The notes below the pieces were generated by a model, which saw nothing but the letters and a program-made list of their open reading frames with translations, made no database searches and had not been told where the DNA came from. Positions 1-11,700 of a DNA stretch of 64,000 nucleotides are shown piece after piece. The position numbers were made by a program, and so were the translations under genes. Source of the stretch: Cystobasidiopsis lactophilus (Eukaryota > Basidiomycota > Agaricostilbomycetes > Agaricostilbales > Chionosphaeraceae); the NCBI GenBank assembly GCA_001599975.1, contig BCIO01000004.1:3828-67827 (forward strand), written 5' to 3'. Position 1 is the stretch's first letter, and every line of letters starts with the position of its first letter.

Positions 1-1069
1 ACTTCGCCACCAGCAGCCGATGCAAACCAGGACCATGAGGCCATCGAGATTCCTGTGCCGACTGTGGCTTTCTTGATTCCGTTCCCGCCTTGTTCGAACT
101 GGGCTTCTGTCAAAGGTCCGCAATGGCCGTGTTACGTGTTGGTGAAAAGGTCCGACTCAATGCAGGCATTGCAAGCAGACAAGGAGAAGGTGCCGCCGTT
201 TTGCCTCTACGCGCCACCGCCCAAGCGCTTGGCGAAGCCAGCAGAGGGCGAGAAGGAGTCTTTGATCCACAAGGCCCAACGGAAGTGGGAGAAGGAGGAG
301 GATGAGTCAAAGGTCAAGGACGGATTCAAGTCCAAGGCGGTCAAAGTGAGCGTCTTCCGCCGACCCGATGTCACTTGATTTGACAGAGAACACAGCTCAT
401 TGGAAAGGGCATGTCTATGACCAAGAACTCGGGTGTCGAATTCTTGATGAGGACACCCGACAAGAAGAGCCTCAAGGAGCTTCGCATTCTCTACCCCACG
501 AGCTACGATCCTCAGCAGCTGCAGAACGACTTTGTCAAGCTCGTCCAGAAGACGAAGAAGGGTGCTCGCAAGAGCAGTGTCATTTCTGTTGGTGAGCAGC
601 TGGACCTCAAACTGATCAGTCGGCCGCTGACAAGCCCTAAACAGCCCTGGCTCCCGTGGCCCTTGCTTTTGATACGGTCACGTTCATCCCTGGCCCTTTC
701 GAAATCACCGCTGTCTGGGCCGCATCGTCAGTCATTAGCACTCAGCGGGCAACGGCCATCGCCAACGGCATCACCAGCGACTCAGTGCCACTGGGCTTCA
801 TCCCTGCACCTTAAATGCAAGCGCTGGCTTTTCGCATGCACGAGCTCTGCTGGCATGACGACAAGAAGGGCAGCATCGAGGCTCCCAAATGGGTCGGCGA
901 AGGAGGTCCCAAACGAGGGAGTCAGCTGGCAGAGCTGATCGCGGAAGTGCTCAGAACGCAACTAGCAGACCACGCAGATCAGGTCGACCTGGACAGAACT
1001 CGACTCGGTGAGGACTTGGAGGCCATGCTCAAGAAGTCGGCCAAGGAGTACGTCAAGACGGTCTCGTAG
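1..1069 (+). CDS. Conserved fungal protein of unknown function, 5'-partial, interrupted by an in-frame stop
   Basis: The reading frame is open from base 1, so the gene starts upstream. Exons read as 1-345, 396-591 and 645-1069, with introns GTGAGC..CAG at 346-395 and 592-644 and matching phases. From memory, the motifs GPQWPCYVLVK, FCLYAPPPKR, LIHKAQRKWE and a C-terminal RGSQLAELIAEVLR segment match an uncharacterised protein family widespread in fungi; no function is known to me. Exon 3 reads on to ..LGFIPAP, meets TAA at 812-814, and continues in the same frame from 815 to 1069 with family-like sequence (MQALAFRMHELCWHDDKK). The stop therefore falls inside the conserved region. It may be a genuine truncation, a readthrough site or a sequence error. 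The stop at 1069 lies 48 bp from the stop of the convergent URI-like gene. Confidence 0.65.
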
Positions 1070-1116
1070 AAGGCTGTTAGATTACACGCGGACGCTTGAG
1101 ATTGTACAATAGCGCA

Positions 1117-2945
1117 TCATGTTCCTCGAGAAGCTTTGAACCTGCAGGAACAGATTAGGTGTGACCAAGTTCCTCAGTATGGAAACCCACCGTGATACGC
1201 GTTTTGGCTTGACCTCTTGCTCTGGCTGGTTTGCAGACGAAACCGCAGGGTAGTTCGAGGCACTGCTCGATGGACCCACAGTGGAGGAAGACGCTAGGCG
1301 TTCTTGAACGTCGGAAACGACTGGAGAGGCTTGAATGATGTCGGGTGTTTGAATGGTGGAAGGCGGTTGCGCCACCGGTTTAGATGGCGAGAGCTGGCCA
1401 AGTGCGTCGACATTCTGCTGAATAATGTCGAGCTCGTCTTGCGTGAAAACGCGGTCGTTGAGCGGAAGGTCGTCGATGACATCGCCCGGTTTAAGTTGCG
1501 CTTGCTCGAGCAACGTCGGGATGATCAGCCGGGCCGAGGGATGAGCGCCACCAGCGAACCTCGACATCTCGGGCTTGCCACCAGGAGCCAAAGACTGTGA
1601 TGATGAAGCAATCTGTGGTAAGAAGTGAACTTTGGCCCAAAGGAAGACAGGAAGGAGAGACCGGCGACCTACGTCGGAAGGCCCAACTTGCATACCAGCA
1701 AGCATGTCATACCGCTTGCGATGGTATTCCAGAGCGAGCTCCCGCTGAAGCAGCAACTCGTCAATGTCGCCCTCGTCCAGGTCCTCTTCAATATCAAAGT
1801 CCTCCTCTTCGCCTTCTGATGACGACTCCCCGTCGCTTGAGGACTTGCCGGAATCCAGCGCAGGCACTTGTTGGTCGCGAAATCCTTGGTCTTGATGGTC
1901 AGAGGCGAGCGGCCGTTCCATCACTGAGTCTTTAATTGGGTTTACGAAAGACGCAGTTGGATGTCGAGCAGACGAAGACGGCGGAGGGCGCAAAGTCGGT
2001 TCGGGCTCTTCTCTTGGTGGGTCTGGAAGGTCGAATGAGACGGACTTGGTGGGCTTTAAGTCGCGGGAGAGGGCTGATACGGGTACGGTCGTTGGACTAG
2101 ATTCGTTGTCGTCAGCATCGCCTTCCGTTTCGAGCTGACGATACAGAGCCCAGAACTTCGAAGGGTTTTGGGTCAACGGATGCTCCTGGTCTGCTGTAGA
2201 CTGTCAGATAGCATCTCCTGCGGACAATGAGCCCGACTTGCCACTCTCTCGCAGAGCGCGAGCGTTGTTCTCCAATCTGGAACTTTCGGTCGAAGGTGCC
2301 TTTGTTTCCACCTCTTCAATATCCACGCAAACCAATCCATCTTGATCCACAATCTACGCAAGGCGGTTCAGGCAGATGGCCAAGGCAGCCTCAAACGTTC
2401 TGCTCACCTGATTGTTCTGGTCGATGCTGAACCCGGCTGGCAGATGGAGCTTCTGGTCGACCTGAAGCTTGGCTTGCTCGACTAAGACGGAGAGCTCAGC
2501 AATGTGCGCAGCAATGTCTGCAGCATATCTTAGCCCGGCAGGTCCAGCAGAAGGCGAGGCAGGAACTTGCTGCTTTTGCGACGCTCTGCGAGGGCTGCCG
2601 CCTGCTTGGCACTGTATTCCACCACATAGGCGTCTCCTAGAGCGACTTTGATGGTGTTGGTGTTGACGAGCTGGCCTGCCATCGAAGCAAGCGGTCCGAA
2701 GGAAATCTTCAAATGAAAGCCGAAGGTCAGGCTCGCAGCGGGCACGGCAGGTATAGACCCACCGTCGCTGGCCATCTTGGTTCATCAGTCAAGCGTTCCA
2801 ACTGCGCAATCAACCGAGAGCATTGCTGGTGCGCTTGCTGCAAAAGCTCGAGCTCGCGCTGACGGACTTGGAGCTGCTGGACGACAGGGTCTGCAAAGGC
2901 AGGAGACAGCTTTTGGGGGACTAGATGCGTGCTGGTGTCGAGCAT
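1117..2945 (-). CDS. URI1/Bud27-like unconventional prefoldin protein
   Basis: Alpha-prefoldin-type N-terminus: a coiled coil from about residue 15 (VVQQLQVRQRELELLQQ), then the beta-hairpin segment FGPLASMAGQLVNTN..VALGDAYVVEYSAKQAAAL, then a second helix (IAELSVLVEQAKLQVDQK). A long acidic middle follows (SSEGEEEDFDIEEDLDEGD). The protein ends in VSRFKASRGT, like the conserved C-terminal SRFK box of URI. URI/Bud27 binds RPB5 and prefoldins, and acts in RNA polymerase assembly and TOR-linked signalling; that role is family knowledge. Exons (minus): 2945-2763, 2706-about 2567, about 2528-2408, 2353-2245, 2190-1191, 1141-1117. The border near 2530-2585 is ambiguous (38-nt or 65-nt intron). An additional in-frame intron is possible around 1610-1690. 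The start ATG at 2945 sits 120 bp from the end of HTD2, on the same strand. Confidence 0.85.
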
Positions 2946-3064
2946 GGTCCGCGGTGCTGAGCCCGGCACTCAGATGTGGTTTCAGACAAAAAGTCGCTTG
3001 GGCGGTGGCGGATTCTCTCGCCCAACATCAATTGTGGTCTTCTTGATACAGTACATGAAAGTGG

Positions 3065-4070
3065 TCAGATAAGTTCGACTTTGGCCGAAACACAGGGACG
3101 GCCATCGGCGTCAACCGCCCAGGCCTCCACAGACTCGTTTTGAAATATGCCCACGAAAGAAACAGGCTTGTCCACGTAGAGGGTCTGGACTGTCCGATAT
3201 GTGAATGACAGCATCCTGAGACCTTTAGCAGCAGCGGCATTCTCGACGACTCGCAACAAAACGAGAGCCAGCAAGGGACCGTGAACGACTAGATCTGTGG
3301 TGAAAACCAGAGTGAGCTCGGTGCAAAAAAGAGCCCATGTCTCTCACCTGGGCGACCTTCCACTTCTCTGCAGTACTTGGAGTCGTAGTGAATCTTGTGT
3401 CCGTTGAACGTCAAGGCGCTGAACCGAAAGAGTGTTAGGACCGACGGCGTGAACGCTTCTTCAAAGTCGAACTTCAAATCCAGTGGCTGGACTGCAACCG
3501 ATAATGAGACCTGCGCAGGGCGGATGTAGCGTTGGACTCACTGTGGGTGGTAGAGAGAACTGCCGTGCCGGCTTTCCGAAGCACCCTTGTCACTCGGTCG
3601 TCTAGACAAAGGCCCTCATCATTCGTCAACAGTCGCCGCTGTTGAATGAAGAGGCTTTCGCCGTTCCTGCCGACTTTGCTCTCCACCGACTGAACGCTTG
3701 CCTCTTGCTTGATCTGTTGACCGACGAGCAGCGGATTATCGAGGGTCCACCGCATGCTTCCACCGCCCCATATCCTCTCAAACGCCGGGTGGCCCTTAGA
3801 AGACGGCAGTAGGGTAGAAGGACCTCCGTCTTCCGTGCCGTCACTTTTCGCGTCGTCGGTTGAAAAGCACGGAGTGAACAAGGCGTAGTGCGAGCCTTTG
3901 GGAGCCGGTTGTCGGTCTTGGACATCTCTTGCAGCAGCAAACACGGGAAGAGTCGCTTCAAGCCGTTTGGCCAAGTTCAACGTCAGAGCATCTTGGTCGG
4001 TGACCACGCTGCCTTTGACGGAGGCAGCCCAAGCGTCAAACGCAGACCGAAGGCGCAAACAAGGGCGCAT
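3065..4070 (-). CDS. HTD2: Mitochondrial 3-hydroxyacyl-thioester dehydratase (HTD2-like)
   Basis: Exons 4070-3542, 3491-3348 and 3294-3065 join in phase to give a 300-residue protein. It has two hot-dog halves. The N-terminal half carries YALFTPCF and GHPAFERIWGGGSMRW. The C-terminal MaoC-like half carries FRFSALTFNGHKIHYD and DLVVHGPLLALVLL, the typical HTD2 active-site region. The enzyme dehydrates 3-hydroxyacyl-ACP in mitochondrial type II fatty-acid synthesis, which feeds lipoate formation (family knowledge). The first 25 residues are rich in Arg with Ala, Leu and Ser and few acidic residues (MRPCLRLRSAFDAWAASVKG), consistent with a mitochondrial presequence. The ATG at 4070 is chosen because the upstream in-frame extension has only non-ATG starts. 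Length is normal for the family. Confidence 0.93.
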
Positions 4071-4447
4071 CCTCCGTGCACAGCGAGCGGAAGGCAGCAA
4101 GGCAGAACTTTAGGACAGCTTGGGCTCGTTCCGGTGCTGGAGGCCTGGCAATTGTCGCAGGTGGTGGCGGAACGGACCAACGAGGTGCCAGAGCGGGGTT
4201 GGCTTATGGCAGTCGGTGGCAAGCGGCACTTGCGGGAAGCAACCAGGAGCGGCAGAAAGCTTATGGTGATGCAGCTCAGAACGATTTTATGGTACGGGAA
4301 AGAGATGCATGGTCCGCCTGGCAAGAGAACAAGAAGCACGAACACCTTAAAAGACGTAAAACGGTCAAGAGCAGCCCTTCAAACTTTCGCCTCTCTACAA
4401 AGCACGTTTGAGTCGGGCGCAGGTTCGTGGCCAATGCGGCATGGGAC
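4071..4447. other. Intergenic gap
   Basis: Spacer between the HTD2 start and the end of the mucin-like gene, both on the minus strand. It should hold the HTD2 promoter. A splice-like acceptor at 4394-4396 could add a short last exon (four codons and a stop, ending near 4378) to the mucin-like gene. No other coding signal was found. Confidence 0.5.
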
Positions 4448-5565
4448 TCACCTCATAGATTGGTTGCCAAAAGCGTTCGAGAACTTGCCGGCTCCTGCCA
4501 GCTCGGCCTGTTTGCGAGCGCGATACTGCTGGCGGTATCTGCGGCGCTCATACGTGACGATACCGACAACCTAGTGAACATTTATCGAGCCAGTCAGCGC
4601 AGCATCGAGGGAAGAGAAGGCCGGATCGAAACGCACCACCAAGCCGATAACGGTGACGCCAGCGAAGATGCCCAGTCCAACCGGTAGAACAGCGAGCTGC
4701 CGACCAGGAAGCTGAAAGACACTAGAAGTCGCGTTGGCCGCTGCAGCAGTGCCAGCAGCACTTGACGAGCCTCGGTTGTCTGCGGCGAGCGTGGCGGTTG
4801 GGTCTTCGCTACTTGAACTCGATTCGGTAGTTGCCGTGCTGTCCGTGGCAGTGGTGGAGTCCGATACCGAGTCAGAGGACGTAAGCAGGTCGGTCGCAGA
4901 GGAACTGGAGGATTCGAGAGTTTGGGCGGCCGAGGTCGAAGTCGCCACGATAGCAGCTCCGATTCCAACCTGCGTTGAAGACGAATCCGAAGTGGTCGTC
5001 GTATCGGAAGAAGAGGATTCAGAAGTGGAGGTGTCTTTCGAGGAAGAGGACGAGTCGGTCGACGTGGAAGTCGAGTCGGTCGAAGTACTGTCGCTGCCGG
5101 TGGTCGAAAAGAAATCGCCAAAGCCGCCCGCGTTGACGTCCGCCTTGCCGTTCCCTCGGTCGTTGCCCTTGCCATTGCCTCGGTCGCCGCCTTTGCCGTT
5201 GTCGCCGGCTTTGCCCTTGCCGCCGCGGTCATCATTCGAGCCCTTGCCGCCATTGACGGCGAGACCTCCTCCGACGTATTTGGAAGGAGCTTTGGTCGGA
5301 GAAGGACCGGCTGGGCCCTTGCTACCAGCACGGTCGGTGAAGATGCCCAGGCCGGCGTCAGCGGCAGCGTTGGCAAGCGCCTTCACGACAGAGTCGGGGT
5401 GTCTGCTCTCCTCCGATGAGCGGACATGCACGCCGAGTGAAAGCGGGACCCAGCAACGCACTTATGATCCCTAGGAGCATGCCTGTTGACCCGTTGGAAA
5501 CCAGACTGGCCTGAGACGAGCGGCCACAACAACGCCGCAGCCAGGCCAATCGATGCCCAGCGCAT
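4448..5565 (-). CDS. Mucin-like single-pass membrane protein
   Basis: Exons 5565-5462, 5402-4637 and 4570-4448 splice in phase to a 330-residue protein. It has a signal peptide (MRWASIGLAAALLWPLVSG), a Gly-Asn-Lys-rich stretch with GNGKG repeats (roughly residues 75-110), a long Ser/Thr-rich region likely to be O-glycosylated, one transmembrane segment (VLPVGLGIFAGVTVIGLVVV) and a short basic cytosolic tail (YERRRYRQQYRARKQAE). The layout is that of fungal wall-stress sensors and other mucin-like surface proteins, but no known family is recognised. The last exon ends at TGA 4448-4450. That TGA overlaps a perfect GTGAGT donor, so a further intron with a tiny terminal exon near 4378-4393 is possible. 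Confidence 0.8.
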
Positions 5566-5970
5566 GGTGGAGGGTTGCGAACGAAGCCAAGGGGAATTAA
5601 GTGAGTGGTAGTGATGCGTTTGGGTAAATCAAAGAACAAAGAAGCAGTAGCCGCCAGGGCTGGAGTGAAAAGTGCAACCGGGCACACGGAAGTCAACGAA
5701 AGAAGGAAAGCCCTGGTAACGGGCTTGCAATAAGCTTTTGGCGCCCGCGACCGATCAATTTGACATACTCAGGTGTCCAGCACCTGCAAAGCAACAGCAA
5801 ACAGAGCCAGGCCGGGTCGTGGGATGAGATTGAAGTTGTGCGCAAGCAACCCGCAAATTTTTTCTTTTCTCAAATTTTTCCTTTTTCTTTTCCCGCCATT
5901 TTCCTGCGGCAGAAGGAGCCCATCTTGGGAGCAGACGACGAGCGGGCGAGGATGCGGCGATGAACCCACT
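5566..5970. promoter_or_regulatory. Divergent promoter region with a pyrimidine-rich tract
   Basis: A 405-bp shared upstream region between the minus-strand mucin-like gene and HDA1. It includes a T/C-rich tract at about 5855-5912 just upstream of the HDA1 start, as is common near fungal transcription start sites. No specific operator was recognised. Confidence 0.4.
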
Positions 5971-8542
5971 ATGAACGCGGTGCCGGACATGTTTGGCAAA
6001 CCTAATGGCGTCCAGCTGGTCCCGGAGGTCGTGATTCCGGTCAGGCTGCCGCCTCCAACGACTGGTTAGCTCCTGTTCCTCTTGCCGGCCTTTTCAAAGC
6101 TCACAGACCACGGAAGCCTACGTCTACGATGCCTTGATGATGGACCACAAGGAGGTCGACCAGATCCCCGACGATCCTCACCCCGAAGAGCCCAGGCGGA
6201 TTCTGTCTATCTACAACAAGCTCAAGGGTAGGCGCCCGACCCTACTCTAGCCCACCTTTTCGATTGACACAAACCCAATGAAAGACGCGGGATGCATCGC
6301 CAAGATGCAGAAGATCGCCATTCGAGCGGCCGTCGAAGCTGAAGTCTGCCTAGTCCATTCGAAAGCCCACTGGGAGCGCGTCATGGCCATCGAGAGTAGG
6401 CCCTAGCTTGGCATCCGACCCTCCAATTCAATGCTGAAACTGCGTGACAGGCTTCAGCATGGAAAGGATTCGCGAGACCAAGATCGAATACGCCCGGCAG
6501 TCGCTCTACATCAACAACGACTCCCCCTACTGCGCGAGGCTCTCCTGTGGTGGCGTCATCGACACCTGCAAGGCAGTTGCACAAGGGCTAGTCCGCAACG
6601 CCTTTGCGATCGTCCGACCGCCTGGCCATCACGCCGAGCCGGAGCATGAGATGGGCTTCTGCTTCCACAACAACGTGGCTGTCGCAGCGGCTTACCTGAA
6701 AAGGGCGTACCCAGAGACGATCAAGAAGGTCATGATCCTGGATTGGTGAGCTTCCTTGGCCGTCTTCGTTTCCGCACGCTCAGCTCTGCGAGGTGTCCAG
6801 GGATGTGCACCACGGCAACGGCACCCAGAAGGCCTTTTGGGACGACCCAGACATCCTATACGTCTCGGTTCACTTGCATCTGGGCGGCATGTTCTATCCA
6901 GGGGGTCCGGACGGCGGAGCAGATCAGGTTGGCGGGGCGAACGCGCAGGGCAGGAACATCAACATTCCGTGGGAAGAGGGGGCGATGGCGGACGCCGACT
7001 ACCTCTATGCTTTTCAACGGATCGTGATGCCGATAGCGTACGAATTTGCGCCAGACTTCATCATCGGTAGGCTTTTGGTGCTCCTTTGCCTGACCTGGGC
7101 ATTCTGACCGGAAAATCCAGTCTCGGCCGGCTACGACGCTGCCATCGGCGACGATCTTGGCCAGTGCCTCGTCTCCCCGGCAGGCTATGCCCATATGACC
7201 TACATGCTGGCGTCGTTGGCTGGCGGCAAGCTCGTCCTTGCTCTCGAAGGCGGGTACAACCTTGATTCGATTGCCGACTCGGCCTTGGCTTGCGTCAAAG
7301 TGATGCTCGGAGAGCATCCGCCGCTTCTTCCTTCTCTTTTGCCGTCCGAATCGGCGACCAGCGTCGTGCACGAGGTGGCTTTGGCCCAGTCGCACCACTG
7401 GAAGTCGATGGTCCCGCTTGCCAGTCAACCTCGCTCTGCGGCCAGCGAATCGAGCAAGACTGTTCCGCTCACCGAGATCCTCAAAGCTCACCGTGCGGCG
7501 CGCTTGTTCGAGTCTGCCGAGCTCGTGAATGTGGAGCTCGCCGACTCTGAACTCCAAGAATTGTTCGAAGACCAGGTCTTCTGCAGCGAAAACGTGTACA
7601 AGGCCGACACCCTGGTCGTCTTCATGCACGACATGGGCTCCATTCACGTCGAACTGGGCGCCAAAGACCACAACGTCCAGCTGGAGAAGTCCTACATGGT
7701 GAGGTTTTTCGACTGCCTGCTTACAATGTTGTTTCTGACATGCTCCCAGATTGACCAATCCGACGCCATCATATCCTGGGCCTCTGCTGCTGGCTACGCT
7801 TTGCTCGATGTGAACGTGGTAGCAAGGCAGACCAAAGTGAGGCGGCCCTCGCTCCTCAATCAAGCGCACTGTCTTACTTCGGTCCCTACAGAAACCTCCC
7901 CCCGGACAAGAGAAGAAAAAGGACCCTGACCTCAAGAATGATGAGAAGCTCGCTCTCTTCATCTGGGATGCTTTTGTGCAGTATGGCGCCTTGCCTTCTA
8001 CTTCCTCTGCAGAACTCGTGTTGAGAACCCACCCACAGAGTGGCACGGGCCAAGAACGTCATTCTGATTGGCATGGGCATGGGCTGCCAGCCCCTCACGA
8101 ATGTCATCAATCACCGCACCCGCGATGTCATGTCGGTTGTTAAGGCCTCCATCATGATTTGCGGGCGGCAAGATCCCCCGACTATCTTCGAGAACAAGAG
8201 GCGAATGGGCCTGCGGAGCTGGTACTATAGCGTACGTTCTGTCTTAGCCGCGGCTCGATAAAAGCTGATCTCGAATTCAGGTTTCGCAAATCATTTGCCC
8301 TTCGACGCACAAAATTCTCGAAGAGCCCAAAGTCCAGCGCTTTGGCCGACGTGCGTGCCCTCTTTCTTACGCCTCCTCGCTGGTCATTTGCTTACCGTCG
8401 ACTGCCCACAGTCGTCGACTCAAAAGAAAGCCGCCCTCTGCACGTCCTCAAAACGGCTCTTCCAGACATCAAGCAGTTCGTCCAGCAGCAGCTCACTCCG
8501 CGAACGCTGGTCCTCCAACCTTTCCAGCCCACAGCTTTTTGA
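5971..8542 (+). CDS. HDA1: Class II histone deacetylase with C-terminal Arb2 domain (Hda1/Clr3)
   Basis: Eleven exons: 5971-about 6060, about 6106-6227, 6285-6395, 6451-6745, 6801-7066, 7121-7698, 7750-7836, 7892-7980, 8039-8231, 8281-8350, 8412-8542. Only the first intron is uncertain. All catalytic signatures of zinc deacetylases are present: [20 protein letters not shown], the zinc-site [24 protein letters not shown] and LEGGYNLDS. The second half is an Arb2-type domain ([37 protein letters not shown]). Known family role: the catalytic subunit of the Hda1/SHREC complex, which deacetylates histone H3 for gene silencing in the nucleus. It looks intact and is convergent with the Arf-GEF gene. 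Confidence 0.95.
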
Positions 8543-8738
8543 AAGTAGCCCTAGATCACTCGTTCCTTCATCGGGCCATCATTGTAACATGTCCATCTTG
8601 TGGGTTTGCATTTCTAGACAACCCGCCGCGCGCCAAACCATTCTCTAGAACCCACACAAGTCAAACCAAATTTACATTGCGAATGTACAATAACATCTAA
8701 AAGCGGCGCTCGCAAGAGGGTTGGACAGAGCCCGTGAT

Positions 8739-11700
8739 TCACGAGGGTAGCTTCTTGAGCGCTGGCTGCTTGGGGCGAAAGGCAGTAGCCGTAGGGCTGA
8801 GGGGGTGAGGAGCCGAGTCGACGTGGGCATTGAGGAGGCCGAGGACAGCCGGCAGGTGGGAGTTTTGACAAGTGGTGAGAACGATCTCTTGGCCAGACTT
8901 GCTGTTGGCGGCCATTGCTTCATCGGCTGCCGAGTCTTTGGCGTGGCTTCCGCGCCGGCCATGAGGATTGCCAGAGCTGCTGAGCTGCCGCCGATCACCC
9001 ATGAGCAAGCTGGCCACCGACTTGGTGTGGTTGACTGCAAGGTCGGCTTCGTTGCGGCCGATGCCCAAGGCGTAGGTCTTCGAGAATGAGTTCGATCGGA
9101 CGTGGGTTGGCTTGGCGGACATGGCGGTGCCGCCTCGGCTGCCCGGCCGGCTGGACGAGTTGGTTTGGCTTGAGAGCACATTGGTGCCAAAGTCCTCGGC
9201 GACCAGCAGCGCGTCCCTCAGCACTTGCAAAGCGACCGAGTTGGCGATCTGGACGGCTCGCTCGGCCGGTGTGGCCTGCTTTTGGGCTGTTCGCTCGGCA
9301 CCATCATGCAGCTCTTCGAGCCACTTGTCCCGCAGCTCGCCATCGCTCATCGAAAACATGTATTTGCGCTTGACGCCGACGTGATTGACAAAAGCTAGCT
9401 GGAAGGTGTGCTTCATGAAAGCCTGTGCGCCAACGTAGGGGAATACGTGAGAAAAGCCTTTCTTGAGTGTAGGCAACACCACTAACCCTCTCGACTGAGA
9501 ACGTCTTGTTCACGGGCAGGCCGGTATAGAAGGAAGCAGTTTGGCCCATCTTGAGGAACAAGATGCTCTTGTGGCCGAGGGCGACGCCGGTGATGTGGAA
9601 CGTTTGCTCGCGGTGCTTAGCGAACGACAAGACGTTGGGCTCGCACTGGACGTTGTCGTTAGTGAGGATGCGGATCTGGAATCGTGGGTCTGCTTTGGGT
9701 ATAGAAATGGTGATATCTTCCGAAGGAGTTCGATAAGTCAGGCGAGACGGGAGGCGGGCGGGCTCGAGGGTGACCGGGATTTCAGGCGCGACGGCCATGA
9801 TGGAGTTGTCTGCCGCTTGTTGGATGCGCTCTTTGCGAACTGAGACGTAGATGCGGGTCAGGAGCTCGTCTGACACTTGATTCTTGGGGTCTTTGGAGCG
9901 GAAGGCGGAGATGAAGTCGTTGACGGTGACCGCCGGATTGGAGAAACCAAAAAGGTTGCCAGCGACATGCAGGTCGTCCTCCAAGCTCCCTGAGTGGAGG
10001 TAGTCGTTGAGTTCCATGATGGTGATGACCAGCTTTGAGCAAATGGCAGGATCCAGAGCGAGCGCAGGGTTGCAGTAGAGGAAGACGCCGGAGAAGACAG
10101 ACAGAAGGTATTCGGCGGCGTTGAGGTCGTTCGGTAGTCGCAGAGTGGAGAGGAAGAGACGAAGGGCGTCTTCGATGCGGACACCCGAGAGCCGGAAGCG
10201 GTCGACGTAGGCTTTGAGGACGTGCTTGTTGTCCTGGCGACAGAGGTAGGAGCCCAGCTTGGACCTGTTGAGCTCTGGAGTCCGAAAGAGCAGGTTGGCA
10301 ATGACCGCCGGCTCGTTGGCCAGCCCTCCTTTCATGACTAAAGTGGTGATCGCCTTCTTGGGGTCGTTGGCGAACCGGTCGACAAAGGAGGAGAGAAGGG
10401 AGTGTTTCTTCCTTTGGGCCGCCTCTTCCGCCGCTGCCGCATCTTCGTCCCTTTGCACGGTCAGCTTAAGCTTGTCCAGTTCCACGATGCTCTTGGGCAA
10501 GAAGCGGGACTGCAGAGACGGTGGGACAACCAGACCGGTGGCCGGGTCTTCCACAACGATAGGTTTTGCAATGACGAGCAAGTCGGTGAAGAGGAAGAGG
10601 TATCGATCCTTGACCGTGTTGGCGTTGACGACTTGAAGAACGGGGGCGTGCATGATGAGCTTTCGAGGCGGCGCATCAAGCGTTTTCCTCGACGCTCCGT
10701 TGCTTCCAGTGCTACTACTGAGGCCGGCGGATGGCGCCGGGGCAGATTTGGAGTTGGCCAAAAGAGCAGAGAGCTGCTTGAGGATGACATCCCGCGGAGC
10801 TGGGCCGTTTGGCAGGGGCCTGAGCCAGGGCGACAGCGGTGCGTTCTCCTCGTCTGAAGCATCTTCATCGCCGGAGAGCAAGTGGGCGGGCGAGTCGGAG
10901 CCAGAGTGGTGGGAGGAGCCGCCGTAAGAGGGAAGCTTGGCGGAGTGGTGGGATGCGGGCGATCTGCCTAGCTGCTCGACCGAAGAAGGTTCTGGCGTGG
11001 TGGGTTTGGAGGATTGCGAGCTACTGGATTTGCTTTTGTGGTGGCTGGACGAGGAATGAGAGGCCGATTTGGACAGAGCGTGCTTGGGTTCGAGGGTGCG
11101 CTTTGAGCCGTGGTCTCCGAGGGAGCTGCGGCGGCTCCGGCTGGCTAGTCTGTGCAGTGACATATATATAAAATCAGAAAGCTGGTTTCGGCTTCCTAAG
11201 GGGGAGAGCAACCACACGCACGAGGGAGGGGGTGGCATGGCCGGGTTGGTGCCCTCGGACGCAAAGCGCTTCATGGCCGCCGATTCCTGTGGTCCGAGGG
11301 CGTGCATGAGACAACTACTCTGAAGGTCAAAAGAACGAAAGCCAAAGGACGTACCTGGACGCCAGCGCGCTGAAAGTCGGCCTCTGAAGCGCCTTTTGGA
11401 AAGTGGTAGCTTGGGTCCGGGCTTCCCTCCCTGGACGCTTTGCCTTTGCCATTCGCCAACCCTAAGCCATGCGCGGTGGAGCCAGCTCTTGAGGACAAGG
11501 AAGCCTTCCTGGCCAGCAGCGCCTCGTACTCAAAGTGGTCCTCCATCATCAGCTTTGCAAAAGCCGAGTCCCGGTCACGCTCATAGGTGTGCCGGTATGC
11601 CCTGAACTCGGAGGGGGCGTTGGAAGTGGCGGTGGCGATGGAAGTCCTAGCGGTGGCCGGCTGGGAGATGACCTCCTCCTCCTCCTCGTCCTCGGCCCCC

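Noticed and set aside
4734-5474. 246-codon plus-strand ORF rich in Val/Glu/Ser
   Set aside because: It is the antisense of the Ser/Thr-rich region of the mucin-like gene, which has a signal peptide, in-phase introns and a transmembrane segment.
6856-8046. 396-codon minus-strand ORF
   Set aside because: It lies opposite HDA1, whose exons carry all catalytic motifs. The ORF has no recognisable motif and reflects codon bias on the opposite strand.
11160-11175. TATATATA-rich sequence resembling a TATA box
   Set aside because: It lies inside the second intron of the Arf-GEF gene, so it is not a promoter for any gene found.
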